Shown here: positions 19,486 to 28,456 of the stretch, in pieces | How the letters are laid out: every line of letters begins with the position of its first letter | Position numbering within the stretch: position 1 is the stretch's first letter | Source: Winogradskyella psychrotolerans | GTDB taxonomy: Bacteria; Bacteroidota; Bacteroidia; Flavobacteriales; Flavobacteriaceae | Assembly: GCF_018860565.1 (NCBI RefSeq) | Contig: NZ_JAHKPS010000022.1 | Coordinates: 423,195-487,194 of the forward strand | DNA: 64,000 nt | Direction of reading: 5' to 3' | Notes under the pieces: generated by a model | Databases searched by the model: none | What the model was told of the DNA's origin: nothing | Seen by the model: the letters and a program-made list of their open reading frames with translations, nothing else | Program-made: the position numbers and the translations under genes

Positions 19486-22400
19486 ATGAGCACAAAGTTC
19501 CCTGAATACAAAGGACTTAACTTGCCAAACGTTGCAGATGAAATCGGTAACTATTGGGAAGCTAATAATATCTTCGATAAAAGTGTAACTACAAGAGAAG
19601 GAAAACCTCCTTTTGTGTTTTTTGAAGGACCACCTTCGGCAAACGGTTTACCTGGTGTACACCATGTTTTAGCACGTGCGATTAAAGATATTTTTCCACG
19701 TTATAAAACCATGAAAGGTTTTCAAGTAAAACGTAAAGCAGGTTGGGATACGCACGGTTTACCTGTAGAACTTGGTGTAGAAAAAGAATTGGGTATTACC
19801 AAAGAAGATATTGGTAAAAAAATTACCGTAGAAGAATATAACGAAGCTTGTAAAAAAGCAGTCATGCGTTATACAGATATCTGGAATGACCTTACGCAAA
19901 AAATGGGCTATTGGGTAGATATGGATGATCCCTATATTACTTACAAGTCTAAATACATGGAGAGTGTATGGTGGTTGTTAAAACAGATTTACGAAAAAGA
20001 CTTAATATATAAAGGCTATACGATTCAACCATATTCACCTAAGGCAGGTACTGGTTTAAGTTCGCATGAGCTTAACCAACCAGGAACGTATCAAGATGTT
20101 ACAGATACAACAGTTGTAGCTCAGTTTAAAGCTAACGCAGATTCATTGCCAGATTTTCTTCAAGATGAAGGAGATATTTTCTTCTTAGCTTGGACCACAA
20201 CGCCTTGGACATTACCGAGTAATACCGCACTAACGGTTGGGCCAAAGATTGATTATGTTTTAGTAGAAACCTATAATCAATACACCTTTAAACCTATGAA
20301 TGTGGTATTGGCTAAGAATTTAGTCAACAAGCAATTTGATGGTAAATTTAAACGTGTTGAAACCAAACCAGAATTAATTGAGTACAAAGAAGGCGATAAA
20401 AAAATCCCTTATTACGTCGTTAAAGAATTCGTTGGAAAAGATTTAGTAGGTATAACTTACGAACAGTTATTACCATACGCTTTACCAAATGATAATCCTG
20501 AAAATGCCTTCAGAGTCATTTCTGGAGATTTTGTAACCATTGAGGATGGAACAGGTATTGTACATACGGCACCAACATTTGGGGCAGATGATGCCATGGT
20601 CGCAAAACAAGCCACACCAGAAGTACCACCACTTTTAGTAAAAGACGAAAATGGTAATTTAGTGCCATTGGTAGATTTACAAGGAAAATTCAGACCAGAA
20701 ATGGGCGAATTTGCAGGTAAATATGTGAAGAACGAATATTATGAGGATGGTGAAGCGCCAGAACGTTCTATAGATGTTGAGCTTGCCATTAAATTAAAAA
20801 TAGAAAATAAGGCCTTTAAGGTTGAAAAATATAAGCATAGTTACCCAAATTGTTGGAGAACGGATAAACCAATTTTATATTATCCATTAGATTCTTGGTT
20901 TATTAAAATTACCGATGTTAAAGGGAGAATGCACGAGTTAAACACTTCAATTAATTGGAAACCAAAATCAACAGGCGAAGGACGTTTTGGAAATTGGTTA
21001 GCTAATGCAAACGACTGGAATTTATCTAGATCTCGTTTTTGGGGTATTCCATTACCAATCTGGAGAACAGAGGATGGAAAAGAACAAATTTGTATTGGTT
21101 CTGTTGCTGAATTAAAAGCGGAGATGGCAAAAGCTGTTGAAGCTGGCGTGATGTCTGAAGATATTTTTGCAGAATTTGAAGTAGGTAACATGTCTGAAGC
21201 CAACTACGAAACGATTGATTTACACAAAAATGTAGTGGATAAAATCGTTTTAGTATCGGCATCTGGTCAACCCATGAAACGCGAAAGCGATTTAATAGAT
21301 GTGTGGTTCGATTCAGGGTCTATGCCTTATGCACAATGGCATTATCCTTTTGAAAACAAAAACTTAATTGATAATAACGAAGCCTTTCCTGCAGATTTTA
21401 TTGCTGAAGGAGTAGACCAAACACGAGGATGGTTTTATACCTTACATGCTATTGGGACTATGGTTTTTGATTCTGTAGCTTACAAAAATGTTGTGTCTAA
21501 CGGCTTGGTTTTAGATAAAAACGGTCAAAAAATGTCTAAGCGTTTAGGTAACGCCGTAGATCCTTTTGAAACCTTATCTAAATATGGTGCAGATGCCACA
21601 CGTTGGTATATGATAAGCAACGCTAATCCTTGGGATAACTTAAAATTTGATAGCGAAGGTATAGCTGAGGTGAGTCGAAAATTCTTCGGAACACTTTATA
21701 ATACGTATTCATTCTTCACCCTTTATACCAATATTGATGGGTTTAGTTATAGTGAAGCGGATATGCCTTTAGAAGAACGTCCAGAAATTGACCGTTGGAT
21801 TCTTTCAGAATTAAATTCATTAATTCAGAAAGTAGATGCCTATTACGCGGCATACGAACCAACAAAGGCTGCGCGAGCGATTTCAGACTTTACACAAGAT
21901 TATTTAAGTAACTGGTATGTGCGTTTAAGCAGAAGACGTTTCTGGAAAGGCGATTACCAAACCGATAAAATTTCGGCATATCAAACATTATACACGTGTA
22001 TGGAAACCATTGCAAAGTTAGGCGCACCTATTGCACCTTTTTTTATGGACCGTTTGTATTTAGACTTGAATGCTGTGACTAAAAAAGAAGCTTTTGAAAG
22101 TGTGCATTTAGCAGATTTTCCAAAGGTAAATGAAAGTGTAATAGATAAAGTTTTAGAGCGAAAAATGGAGAGCGCTCAAACCATCTGTTCATTAGTACTG
22201 TCGTTACGAGCTAAAGAGAAAATTAAGGTACGTCAACCACTTCAAAAAATTATGATTCCTATTGACAATAAAGAACAGAAGGAAGAAATTGAAGCTGTAG
22301 CTGACTTAATAAAACATGAGGTAAATATTAAAGAAGTTGAACTATTAGAAGATGCTTCAGATATATTAGTAAAACAGATTAAACCAAATTTTAAGGCCTT

Positions 22401-22890
22401 AGGACCTAAGTTTGGTAAGGACATGAAATTGATTGCAGGTGCCGTAAATGCATTTAGTTCGGATGATATTAAAAAAATCGAGCAAAATGGTAATTTTGAT
22501 GTTGACATTAACGGAAAAATGATTAATTTAGGGCTAGAAGATGTAGAGATTACCTCGCAAGATATTGAAGGATGGTTAGTCGCAAATGAAGGTGCTTTAA
22601 CAGTGGCTTTAGATGTTACTATTAGTGAAGATTTACGTAAAGAAGGTATTGCAAGAGAGCTTGTAAATCGTATTCAAAATTTACGAAAAGATTCAGGATT
22701 TGAGGTTACTGACAGAATTGATGTACAACTTCAAAGCGACGCACATGTCGTAGAAGCAGTTTCTTCAAATGAAGCGTACATTAAATCAGAAACATTAACG
22801 GAAGATTTAAAAATTATAGACCAAGTAGACAATGGTATAGAAATTGCTTTTGATGAAGTAAATACCAGATTGTTTATTAAAAAACATTAA
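19486..22890 (+). CDS. ileS: Isoleucyl-tRNA synthetase
   Basis: 1134 residues, the long form usual in Bacteroidetes. Charges tRNA-Ile with isoleucine and edits misactivated valine. Visible landmarks: N-terminal catalytic core with KRKAGWDTHGLPVELGVEKELGI, CP1 editing domain (AWTTTPWTLPSNTALTVG; GTGIVHTAPTFGADD), RGWFYTLHAIGTM, and KMSKR in GQKMSKRLGNAVDPF at about 682-686, then the anticodon-binding domain. In the first ATP-binding signature the sequence reads SANGLPGVHHVLAR, so the HIGH box is GVHH instead of HxGH. Starts with an ATG 148 nt after the preceding terminator. Followed 6 nt later by the DksA-like gene. Confidence 0.97.
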   Translation: MSTKFPEYKGLNLPNVADEIGNYWEANNIFDKSVTTREGKPPFVFFEGPPSANGLPGVHHVLARAIKDIFPRYKTMKGFQVKRKAGWDTHGLPVELGVEKELGITKEDIGKKITVEEYNEACKKAVMRYTDIWNDLTQKMGYWVDMDDPYITYKSKYMESVWWLLKQIYEKDLIYKGYTIQPYSPKAGTGLSSHELNQPGTYQDVTDTTVVAQFKANADSLPDFLQDEGDIFFLAWTTTPWTLPSNTALTVGPKIDYVLVETYNQYTFKPMNVVLAKNLVNKQFDGKFKRVETKPELIEYKEGDKKIPYYVVKEFVGKDLVGITYEQLLPYALPNDNPENAFRVISGDFVTIEDGTGIVHTAPTFGADDAMVAKQATPEVPPLLVKDENGNLVPLVDLQGKFRPEMGEFAGKYVKNEYYEDGEAPERSIDVELAIKLKIENKAFKVEKYKHSYPNCWRTDKPILYYPLDSWFIKITDVKGRMHELNTSINWKPKSTGEGRFGNWLANANDWNLSRSRFWGIPLPIWRTEDGKEQICIGSVAELKAEMAKAVEAGVMSEDIFAEFEVGNMSEANYETIDLHKNVVDKIVLVSASGQPMKRESDLIDVWFDSGSMPYAQWHYPFENKNLIDNNEAFPADFIAEGVDQTRGWFYTLHAIGTMVFDSVAYKNVVSNGLVLDKNGQKMSKRLGNAVDPFETLSKYGADATRWYMISNANPWDNLKFDSEGIAEVSRKFFGTLYNTYSFFTLYTNIDGFSYSEADMPLEERPEIDRWILSELNSLIQKVDAYYAAYEPTKAARAISDFTQDYLSNWYVRLSRRRFWKGDYQTDKISAYQTLYTCMETIAKLGAPIAPFFMDRLYLDLNAVTKKEAFESVHLADFPKVNESVIDKVLERKMESAQTICSLVLSLRAKEKIKVRQPLQKIMIPIDNKEQKEEIEAVADLIKHEVNIKEVELLEDASDILVKQIKPNFKALGPKFGKDMKLIAGAVNAFSSDDIKKIEQNGNFDVDINGKMINLGLEDVEITSQDIEGWLVANEGALTVALDVTISEDLRKEGIARELVNRIQNLRKDSGFEVTDRIDVQLQSDAHVVEAVSSNEAYIKSETLTEDLKIIDQVDNGIEIAFDEVNTRLFIKKH

Positions 22891-22896
22891 AAAAAT

Positions 22897-23277
22897 ATGT
22901 CAACAGAAACTAAAAACAGATATTCGGATAAAGATTTAGAAGAATTTAGAGCAATAGTTCAAGATAAAATTCAAAAAGCAGAGCACGATTTAGAGTTAAT
23001 AAAAAGTGCGTATATGAATGACCATGACAATGGTACAGATGATACGTCTCCTACTTTTAAAGCATTTGAAGAAGGTAGTGCAACAATGAGTAAAGAAGCG
23101 AACTCTGCCTTAGCTATTCGTCAAGAAAAGTTTATCAGAGATTTGAAAAATGCGTTAATTCGTATTGAAAACAAAACCTATGGTGTTTGTCGTGTAACTG
23201 GAAAATTGATAAACAAAGAGCGTTTAAAATTAGTGCCACATGCAACATTGAGTATTGAAGCAAAGAATATGCAGTAA
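22897..23277 (+). CDS. DksA/TraR family regulator lacking most zinc ligands
   Basis: 126 residues. N-terminal two-thirds is a long helical coiled coil (about 10-85) with acidic residues near its tip (NDHDNGTDDTSPT), as in proteins that insert into the RNA polymerase secondary channel; the C-terminus GVCRVTGKLINKERLKLVPHATLSIEAK corresponds to the DksA zinc-finger fold. Only one Cys of the CxxC..CxxC set is kept, which I recall as usual for the flavobacterial form. It lies 6 nt after ileS, probably co-transcribed. Likely a stringent-response-type transcription modulator; targets unknown. Confidence 0.88.
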   Translation: MSTETKNRYSDKDLEEFRAIVQDKIQKAEHDLELIKSAYMNDHDNGTDDTSPTFKAFEEGSATMSKEANSALAIRQEKFIRDLKNALIRIENKTYGVCRVTGKLINKERLKLVPHATLSIEAKNMQ

Positions 23278-23278
23278 C

Positions 23279-23316
23279 ATTCCTGCGACAGCAGGAATCT
23301 CATTATATTGAGATTC
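23279..23316. repeat. Interspersed palindromic repeat (REP-like), two adjacent hairpins
   Basis: ATTCCTGC (23279-23286), loop GACA, GCAGGAAT (23291-23298) form a perfect 8-bp stem; it overlaps a second perfect 8-bp stem GAATCTCA (23295-23302) / TGAGATTC (23309-23316). The CATTCCTGC..GCAGGAATCTCA pattern is the type of dispersed intergenic palindrome seen in many Flavobacteriia. Sits exactly between the DksA-like gene and the next gene; a related palindrome lies inside leuS. Confidence 0.75.
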
Positions 23317-23320
23317 TATT

Positions 23321-24007
23321 TTGAATAAAAACAAAATCATAAAGCCTTGTAATTATTGTATTACGAGGCTTTTTCTTTTAAAGTCTTTGAGGTATATAAT
23401 CTGTATTATTTTTCTGTTTAGCTTTTTAAGCGTTCGGTCTCAGAATACATTACAAAAACAGTTATCGGCAACGTCTATTAAAACGATAGCTATTAATGGA
23501 AATCAAATTTTTAATATTTCTGTTTCCGCTTCAAAAACCGATAAAATTACAGTAATATCTATATTAGATGGTGAGTATCAGAATGATTTTCAAGTTGTTA
23601 TTGAGGAAGAAAATCATGTGCTTAATTTAGGTTTAGAGCATTTGTCGTTATTTGAAATTCCAGATGATAAACGAAATGCACATAAGGTTATAGCGGCAAC
23701 CTTACACCTTGAAATTCCAGAAGAACTGATGTTAACGATTCGTAGTGATATTGGTTCTGTAGATTTAAAAGGGAGTTTTAAATCATTATATATTGAATTA
23801 TTACAAGGGCAATGTCATGTGGTTGGTGAAGCAGAAACAGCAACTATAAACACTTTAGATGGCGATATTTCTATTGAAACTAAAAGTGCAAAAATTGAAG
23901 CCAGTTCTAATCATGGAAAGGTTGTTTTAGATCAATTTAAAAGTGTAAGGACATATTGGAAATTGACGTCTATAAATGGCAATATTAAGGTTGCCAAACA
24001 GGAATAA
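23321..24007 (+). CDS. Exported protein of unknown function, beta-helix-like
   Basis: 228 residues if translation starts at TTG 23321; no in-frame ATG precedes the mature region, and a start at an internal TTG closer to the hydrophobic segment is equally possible. A signal peptide is visible at about 20-41 (SLRYIICIIFLFSFLSVRSQ). The mature part has short alternating strands (LTIRSDIGSVDLKGSFKSLYIELLQG, ATINTLDGDISIETKSAKIEASSNHGKV) like the DUF4097-type putative auto-adhesin beta-helices. It separates the DksA-like gene from lspA, which I recall as often adjacent in relatives. Function unknown. Confidence 0.7.
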   Translation: MNKNKIIKPCNYCITRLFLLKSLRYIICIIFLFSFLSVRSQNTLQKQLSATSIKTIAINGNQIFNISVSASKTDKITVISILDGEYQNDFQVVIEEENHVLNLGLEHLSLFEIPDDKRNAHKVIAATLHLEIPEELMLTIRSDIGSVDLKGSFKSLYIELLQGQCHVVGEAETATINTLDGDISIETKSAKIEASSNHGKVVLDQFKSVRTYWKLTSINGNIKVAKQE

Positions 24008-24073
24008 TCGGTTATTTTTGTTTTAATACTATTATTTAACTTAAAATAGATTCTCGCTTTTGTGGGAAAAATT

Positions 24074-24691
24074 ATGTCTTTAAAGAAAGCTACATTTGTT
24101 ATTGTTGTAATTCTGCTGATTGACCAAATTAGTAAAGTGTATATAAAAACACATTTCCAATTGGGAGAAGATATTACTGTGTTTTCATGGTTTAAAATTG
24201 CTTTTATAGAAAATGACGGCATGGCTTGGGGTACAAAATTGAGCGATTTTGTGAGTTTTATTTCAGATGAAACTGCAAAATTAGTTTTAACCTTATTTAG
24301 AATTGTTGCCGTAACTGGTATTGCATTTTGGCTTATAGATGTAACGAAAAAGAAGAGATCTAAAACTTTGATATTTGCGATTTCTATAATATTTGCAGGT
24401 GCTTTAGGTAATATTATAGATTCAGTATTCTATGGTGTTTTGTTTAATGATAGTGTAATGCAAGTGGCTTCATTTTTACCAGAAGAAGGCGGTTATGCTA
24501 AGGTATTTCATGGAAATGTTGTAGATATGCTTTACTTTCCTATTTGGAATGGTGTAATACCAGATCATATTCCTTTAATAGGCGGAAATTACTTTTCGTT
24601 TTTTGATCCAGTCTTTAATGTGGCTGATATGGCAATAAGTACTGGTATTGGGATTTTAATTGTGTTTAATAAGAAGGCTTTTGAAAATTAA
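24074..24691 (+). CDS. lspA: Lipoprotein signal peptidase (signal peptidase II)
   Basis: About 205 residues from the ATG at 24074 (MSLKKATFVIVV); a GTG at 24062 is possible but adds four residues that do not match the family. Cleaves the signal peptide of prolipoproteins in the inner membrane after diacylglyceryl modification. Four transmembrane segments; LLIDQISKVYIKTHF near the N-terminus, FIENDGMAWG, and the two catalytic Asp motifs GNVVDMLYFP and FNVADMAISTG. Several predicted lipoproteins in this window would be substrates. Co-directional with ileS and the DksA-like gene. Confidence 0.95.
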   Translation: MSLKKATFVIVVILLIDQISKVYIKTHFQLGEDITVFSWFKIAFIENDGMAWGTKLSDFVSFISDETAKLVLTLFRIVAVTGIAFWLIDVTKKKRSKTLIFAISIIFAGALGNIIDSVFYGVLFNDSVMQVASFLPEEGGYAKVFHGNVVDMLYFPIWNGVIPDHIPLIGGNYFSFFDPVFNVADMAISTGIGILIVFNKKAFEN

Positions 24692-24713
24692 TATACTATT
24701 TTAGTTACCTTAT

Positions 24714-25517
24714 ATGAGAATTATGAAATACAAAATAACCTTTCTTTGCTTCATGTTCTATTTGATTACTAATTGTGGTTCTAGCGATAGTAATGATGAT
24801 TCCGTAGAATCAAACTTTGAGATAGAATTATTTTATGCTGAAACGGTTTCAATTGATGAATTAGTTGAGGTAACAATAGTTGGTAATGAGGGTTTTAGAG
24901 AGGTGAAAGCTTCGCTTGATGATAGTTTTGACAACAGTTCTGGAACACTATTCTTTGAGCCAGAGACAACACATGTTCGTTATTTTACTTTTGATAAACT
25001 TGGAATAAATACCCTGTATATTAAAGCATACAATGAAGTTGGAATAGCGTCGGTTAAAGAGCTTAATGTAAATGTAGTAAGAGGGAATGCTGTAAAAATT
25101 AATGCAGTAGAAATTGTTTCTTTCTCAGGTATAGATGACACATGGGATGAGGAGTTTGCGGAAACAGATATTAATCGTTTAGCTGATGTTGTCTTTTTAA
25201 TTCAGAAGTCTCAAGCTTTTTTTAGTGATGGTGAATATAATTTTAATAGAGATTGGTTTAGGTCAGAAGTACTAGAGAATCAAGGTAATTTAACATGGGA
25301 TTTATCAGAAGAAGAATTGTACGCAGGTTATGGGTTTCCGTTGAATTTTCTAGCTGCAGATATGGATGAAGAAGGTCAAGTAGGTGACCTTATGTTAGGT
25401 AGTTATTATAATTATATAGGTTTTTCTGAAATTGAGGGTGCTCAACCAGAAACATTCACTTTTAGTTTTCCAGATATAGACCTAGAATTTATTATTACAG
25501 TTGAATGGCCAGATTAA
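24714..25517 (+). CDS. Putative lipoprotein of unknown function
   Basis: 267 residues. Signal peptide ending FYLITNCGSSDS with a lipobox Cys at 21, followed by a Ser/Asp-rich linker, an arrangement typical of Bacteroidetes lipoproteins. Residues about 30-125 look like a single beta-sandwich (Ig/PKD-like: VEVTIVGNEGFREVKASL, GINTLYIKAYNEVG, KELNVNVV). The rest is acidic with aromatic residues and no motif that I recognise. Located 22 nt after lspA and convergent with the cyclo-ligase gene. Confidence 0.75.
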   Translation: MRIMKYKITFLCFMFYLITNCGSSDSNDDSVESNFEIELFYAETVSIDELVEVTIVGNEGFREVKASLDDSFDNSSGTLFFEPETTHVRYFTFDKLGINTLYIKAYNEVGIASVKELNVNVVRGNAVKINAVEIVSFSGIDDTWDEEFAETDINRLADVVFLIQKSQAFFSDGEYNFNRDWFRSEVLENQGNLTWDLSEEELYAGYGFPLNFLAADMDEEGQVGDLMLGSYYNYIGFSEIEGAQPETFTFSFPDIDLEFIITVEWPD

Positions 25518-25537
25518 AAGCCTAATGAAGGCTATTT
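25516..25537. terminator. Small hairpin between convergent genes
   Basis: AGCCT-aatga-AGGCT flanked by AAA and TTT lies between the plus-strand lipoprotein gene and the minus-strand cyclo-ligase gene, overlapping the latter's stop codon. Short stem, so only a possible bidirectional terminator. Confidence 0.4.
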
Positions 25538-26098
25538 AAATTGTATTATTTGCTCAGGCGTAACACAATAATCCAATTTAATATCATTTTCTGAAGTTTC
25601 AAAAATGTCGTCTTCAGCTTCAAAAAAAGACAGTCCTATTTTTAAAGTTTCAGACTTACAATCTGCTAAAAAGCGATCGTAAAACCCTTTTCCGTAGCCA
25701 ATTCTGTTACCTAATTTATCAAAAGCTAAAAGCGGAATAAATACCACTTCTAATTGTGAAGACTGAATTTCAATACCATCTACAGGTTCAGGAATGTTAT
25801 AACTGTTTTTTTTAATGGTTGTACTATCCGTTAGCAGAAAATGTGACATGCTGTAATCTTCAAAGTTACTTTTAGAAATCACAATGTGTTTGTCTTTTCC
25901 TGCTAAAATATTTAGGATAAAATCGGTATCAATTTCTTTTTGTTCTGCAATAGTTAAGAAAATATGATAAAAGGATTTATTCCAAATATCTAGTGTTAAT
26001 AATTGATTAGCAATGGCCAAGCTAAAATTGTCAATTTCAGTATTAGATAGCTGTTGGCGTAACTCTTTATATTTTTTTCTTAATAAAGGCTTTTTCAT
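25532..26098 (-). CDS. 5-formyltetrahydrofolate cyclo-ligase
   Basis: 188 residues, family-typical. Converts 5-formyl-THF to 5,10-methenyl-THF with ATP, returning the storage folate to one-carbon metabolism. Signatures: N-terminal KKPLLRKKYKELRQQLS, the substrate-binding stretch VVFIPLLAFDKLGNRIGYGKGFYDRFL, and the C-terminal IKLDYCVTPEQI. Last gene of the rimB-like/rimK/aspartoacylase operon: its ATG shares one base with the upstream TAA (TAATG), so translational coupling is likely. The metabolic link to rimK is not obvious. Confidence 0.95.
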   Translation of the reverse strand: MKKPLLRKKYKELRQQLSNTEIDNFSLAIANQLLTLDIWNKSFYHIFLTIAEQKEIDTDFILNILAGKDKHIVISKSNFEDYSMSHFLLTDSTTIKKNSYNIPEPVDGIEIQSSQLEVVFIPLLAFDKLGNRIGYGKGFYDRFLADCKSETLKIGLSFFEAEDDIFETSENDIKLDYCVTPEQIIQFK

Positions 26099-27063
26099 TA
26101 GTCTTCAATTTCGGTAGAAATATGGAAAATAGCATCACCTTGATATATAATAGGAGATTCATTTACATTAAAAATATAACCTGCATTTGGTGATTTTACA
26201 AAGTAATTAAAACTGCCATAAGGATCTGTAATATTACCTAAAACCTGCCCTTTGTTTACAAAGGCATTTATGTTTACTGTGGCTTTAAACATTCCAGAGT
26301 ATTTAGCTCTTAGCCATTTGCTATCTTTAATTACGACAGCGTCTACCTTAGGTTGTGATACTTTATATTTACTTCTTAGCATTCCTAAGTGATGTAATAC
26401 ACGTTTGGCTCCATTAACACCTGTGTTGGTAATAGTATTATGAATATTGAAAGATTTTCCTCCTTCAAACAGTAGCATAGGTATGCCTGCTTTATCGCAA
26501 GCATTTCTAAAGGATTTATTTAGATTTTGTGAATAATAAATAAAAGGAGCTCCAAAAACATGTGCAAGTTCTGTAAGTTTTGGATTGTCTTTTACTATTC
26601 TAATTTGAGCTGCATTAAATCGGTCTGATCCGCCAGTGTGAAAATCCATAGCAAAATCAACATGTGGTACCAATTCTGTCATTACAAAATTAGCCACTCT
26701 ACTTGCTAAAGAGCCTTTAGGATTTCCGGGGAAAACACGATTTAAATCACGACCATCAGGAAAAAGGCGGTCCATATTTAAAAAGCCAAATACATTTATT
26801 ACAGGCACGCAGATGGTTGTGCCAATTTTGGGTTTGTTTATGCCTTTTGCTATAATTTGTCTTACAATTTCTACACCATTGACTTCATCTCCATGAATAC
26901 CAGCAGTCATTAATACGGTTGGGCCAGGCTGCTTGGAGCGTTCAATTATAATAGGAACAGCCAAAGTATTTCTGGTGTGTAATTTTGCAACTTCAAAAGT
27001 TACAGTAGTACTTTTACCAGGAGCAACTTCAACTCCTAAAATATTTAAAATATCTTTTGGCAT
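26098..27063 (-). CDS. Succinylglutamate desuccinylase/aspartoacylase family zinc carboxypeptidase
   Basis: 321 residues. M14-like zinc hydrolase of the AstE/ASPA family: GIHGDEVNGVEIV gives the HxxE zinc-binding pair, NRVFPGNPKGS and DFHTGGSDRFNA give the substrate Arg and the second zinc His, and LLFEGGKSF holds the likely catalytic Glu. It has the additional C-terminal biotinyl-like hammerhead (VNINAFVNKGQVLGNITDPYGSF). Starts 4 nt after rimK and ends overlapping the cyclo-ligase. Adjacent to rimK such proteins are proposed to act on amino-acid or glutamate-modified products; substrate here is inferred only from context. Confidence 0.9.
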   Translation of the reverse strand: MPKDILNILGVEVAPGKSTTVTFEVAKLHTRNTLAVPIIIERSKQPGPTVLMTAGIHGDEVNGVEIVRQIIAKGINKPKIGTTICVPVINVFGFLNMDRLFPDGRDLNRVFPGNPKGSLASRVANFVMTELVPHVDFAMDFHTGGSDRFNAAQIRIVKDNPKLTELAHVFGAPFIYYSQNLNKSFRNACDKAGIPMLLFEGGKSFNIHNTITNTGVNGAKRVLHHLGMLRSKYKVSQPKVDAVVIKDSKWLRAKYSGMFKATVNINAFVNKGQVLGNITDPYGSFNYFVKSPNAGYIFNVNESPIIYQGDAIFHISTEIED

Positions 27064-27067
27064 CTGC

Positions 27068-27943
27068 TTATCTTTTGTTTCGTTCTATAAAAGTAATAAT
27101 GGCTTTTGCTATATTTCTCTGTGTTGCTGCTTCAATACCTTCTAATCCAGGTGTTGAATTTACCTCTAATAATAATGGGCCACGCGAAGATTGTAGCATA
27201 TCTACACCACATACAGGTAGTTTTAAAACTTTAGCAGCTTTCATTGCTAATTTTAGTTCATCATCATCTAATTTAATAATATTAGCAGAGCCGCCGCGAT
27301 GTAAATTAGATCTAAACTCTCCTTCTTTACCTTGGCGTTTCATGGCACCAACTACTTGGCCATCTACAACTAATGCTCTTAAATCTGCACCTTTGGCCTC
27401 TTTTATAAACTCTTGAACAATAACCCTCGCTTGTAAGCCATTAAAGGCTTCTAAAACAGATTCTGCTGCATTTTTTGTTTCGGCTAAAACCACACCAAGA
27501 CCTTGGGTGCCTTCAAGTAATTTTATAATTACAGGTGTGCCTCCTACATAATTAATAACTTCCTCTACATCTCTAGAATAATTGGTAAATACCGTTTTAG
27601 GCATGCCAATTCCAGCTTTACTTAAGCGTTGTAAGCTTCTTAGTTTATCTCGAGAACGTGTAATAGCATCAGAAGGAGCAATGGTAAAAACGCCCATTTC
27701 TTCAAATTGTCTTACAACAGCACAACCATAAAAGGTAATAGAAGCTCCAATTCTAGGAATAATCGCATCAACATAATCTAAGTAACGATCCTTATAATAG
27801 ATGGTTGGTTTTTCCTTTTCTATAATAATATCGCATTTTAAGGGGTCAATAATTTCAATTTTATGACCTCTTTTTTCACCCTCTTCAACAAGGCGTTGTG
27901 TAGAGTAGAGTTCGGCGTTGCGCGAAAGAATTACTATGTTCAT
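27068..27943 (-). CDS. rimK: RimK family ATP-grasp glutamate ligase
   Basis: 291 residues. ATP-grasp enzyme of the ribosomal protein S6 modification family, which adds Glu residues to the C-terminus of S6. N-terminal pre-ATP-grasp domain ([40 protein letters not shown]), ATP-binding [42 protein letters not shown], the conserved [12 protein letters not shown] loop, and the metal-binding [15 protein letters not shown]. The start overlaps the rimB-like stop by 4 nt (ATGA), so the two are coupled. Whether S6 is the substrate here depends on its C-terminus, which is not in the window. Confidence 0.94.
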   Translation of the reverse strand: MNIVILSRNAELYSTQRLVEEGEKRGHKIEIIDPLKCDIIIEKEKPTIYYKDRYLDYVDAIIPRIGASITFYGCAVVRQFEEMGVFTIAPSDAITRSRDKLRSLQRLSKAGIGMPKTVFTNYSRDVEEVINYVGGTPVIIKLLEGTQGLGVVLAETKNAAESVLEAFNGLQARVIVQEFIKEAKGADLRALVVDGQVVGAMKRQGKEGEFRSNLHRGGSANIIKLDDDELKLAMKAAKVLKLPVCGVDMLQSSRGPLLLEVNSTPGLEGIEAATQRNIAKAIITFIERNKR

Positions 27944-28368
27944 TTAGTTATGGTTTGTTTATAGGATTGGTTTTCGATATCAACATCGACTAAAAATTTG
28001 TGTTTTAAAAACTGGCGACCTATTAATACAGGGAATTTCATGTCTTCTCTGGTGCTTAAAGTTAAGTTAATCTTATAGCTTTTACCAAAAAACACAACTG
28101 TTGTTTTTATTTTGTAGCGATTTTCTTTGTGTCCATTACTACTTTTTACGTCTGTGTAAGTGTAAGTGTCAAAAATGACTTCATCACTTTTAAAATTTGG
28201 ATGTCCTTTACTTTCAAAAATACAATAGAGTTTATTGTCTACTTCTCTGATTTTTGAGCAATGAATAGCAGAAGTATAAGCTCCGGTATCTATTTTAACA
28301 TCAATAGCCTTAAGTTTTAGTTCGGGAAAGTCAACTTTATCAACACGTCCCAAAATCTTTTTTGTCAT
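27940..28368 (-). CDS. Retropepsin-like aspartic protease (RimB / ATP-dependent zinc protease family)
   Basis: 142 residues. [21 protein letters not shown] contains the D-T-G catalytic triad of retropepsin folds, and [18 protein letters not shown] is the second conserved block; this is the family annotated as ATP-dependent zinc protease and, next to rimK, as RimB. In Pseudomonas RimB works with RimK to control S6 glutamylation (established for that genus); the same role here is inferred from the 4-nt overlap with rimK. First gene of the four-gene minus operon, divergent from uvrC. Confidence 0.88.
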   Translation of the reverse strand: MTKKILGRVDKVDFPELKLKAIDVKIDTGAYTSAIHCSKIREVDNKLYCIFESKGHPNFKSDEVIFDTYTYTDVKSSNGHKENRYKIKTTVVFFGKSYKINLTLSTREDMKFPVLIGRQFLKHKFLVDVDIENQSYKQTITK

Positions 28369-28443
28369 AAATTAAAAATATAAAAAGAGGCACAAGGTAA
28401 TGATAAAGTGCATTAATTATACACGAATATTTTTACGAATTAT

Positions 28444-28451
28444 TACCTTTG
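28444..28451 (+). promoter_or_regulatory. Predicted -7 box immediately before uvrC
   Basis: TACCTTTG matches TAnnTTTG exactly and ends 5 nt before the uvrC ATG (28457), so the transcript would be leaderless or nearly so. No TTG is seen at the -33 distance. Confidence 0.45.
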
Positions 28452-28456
28452 GTTAA

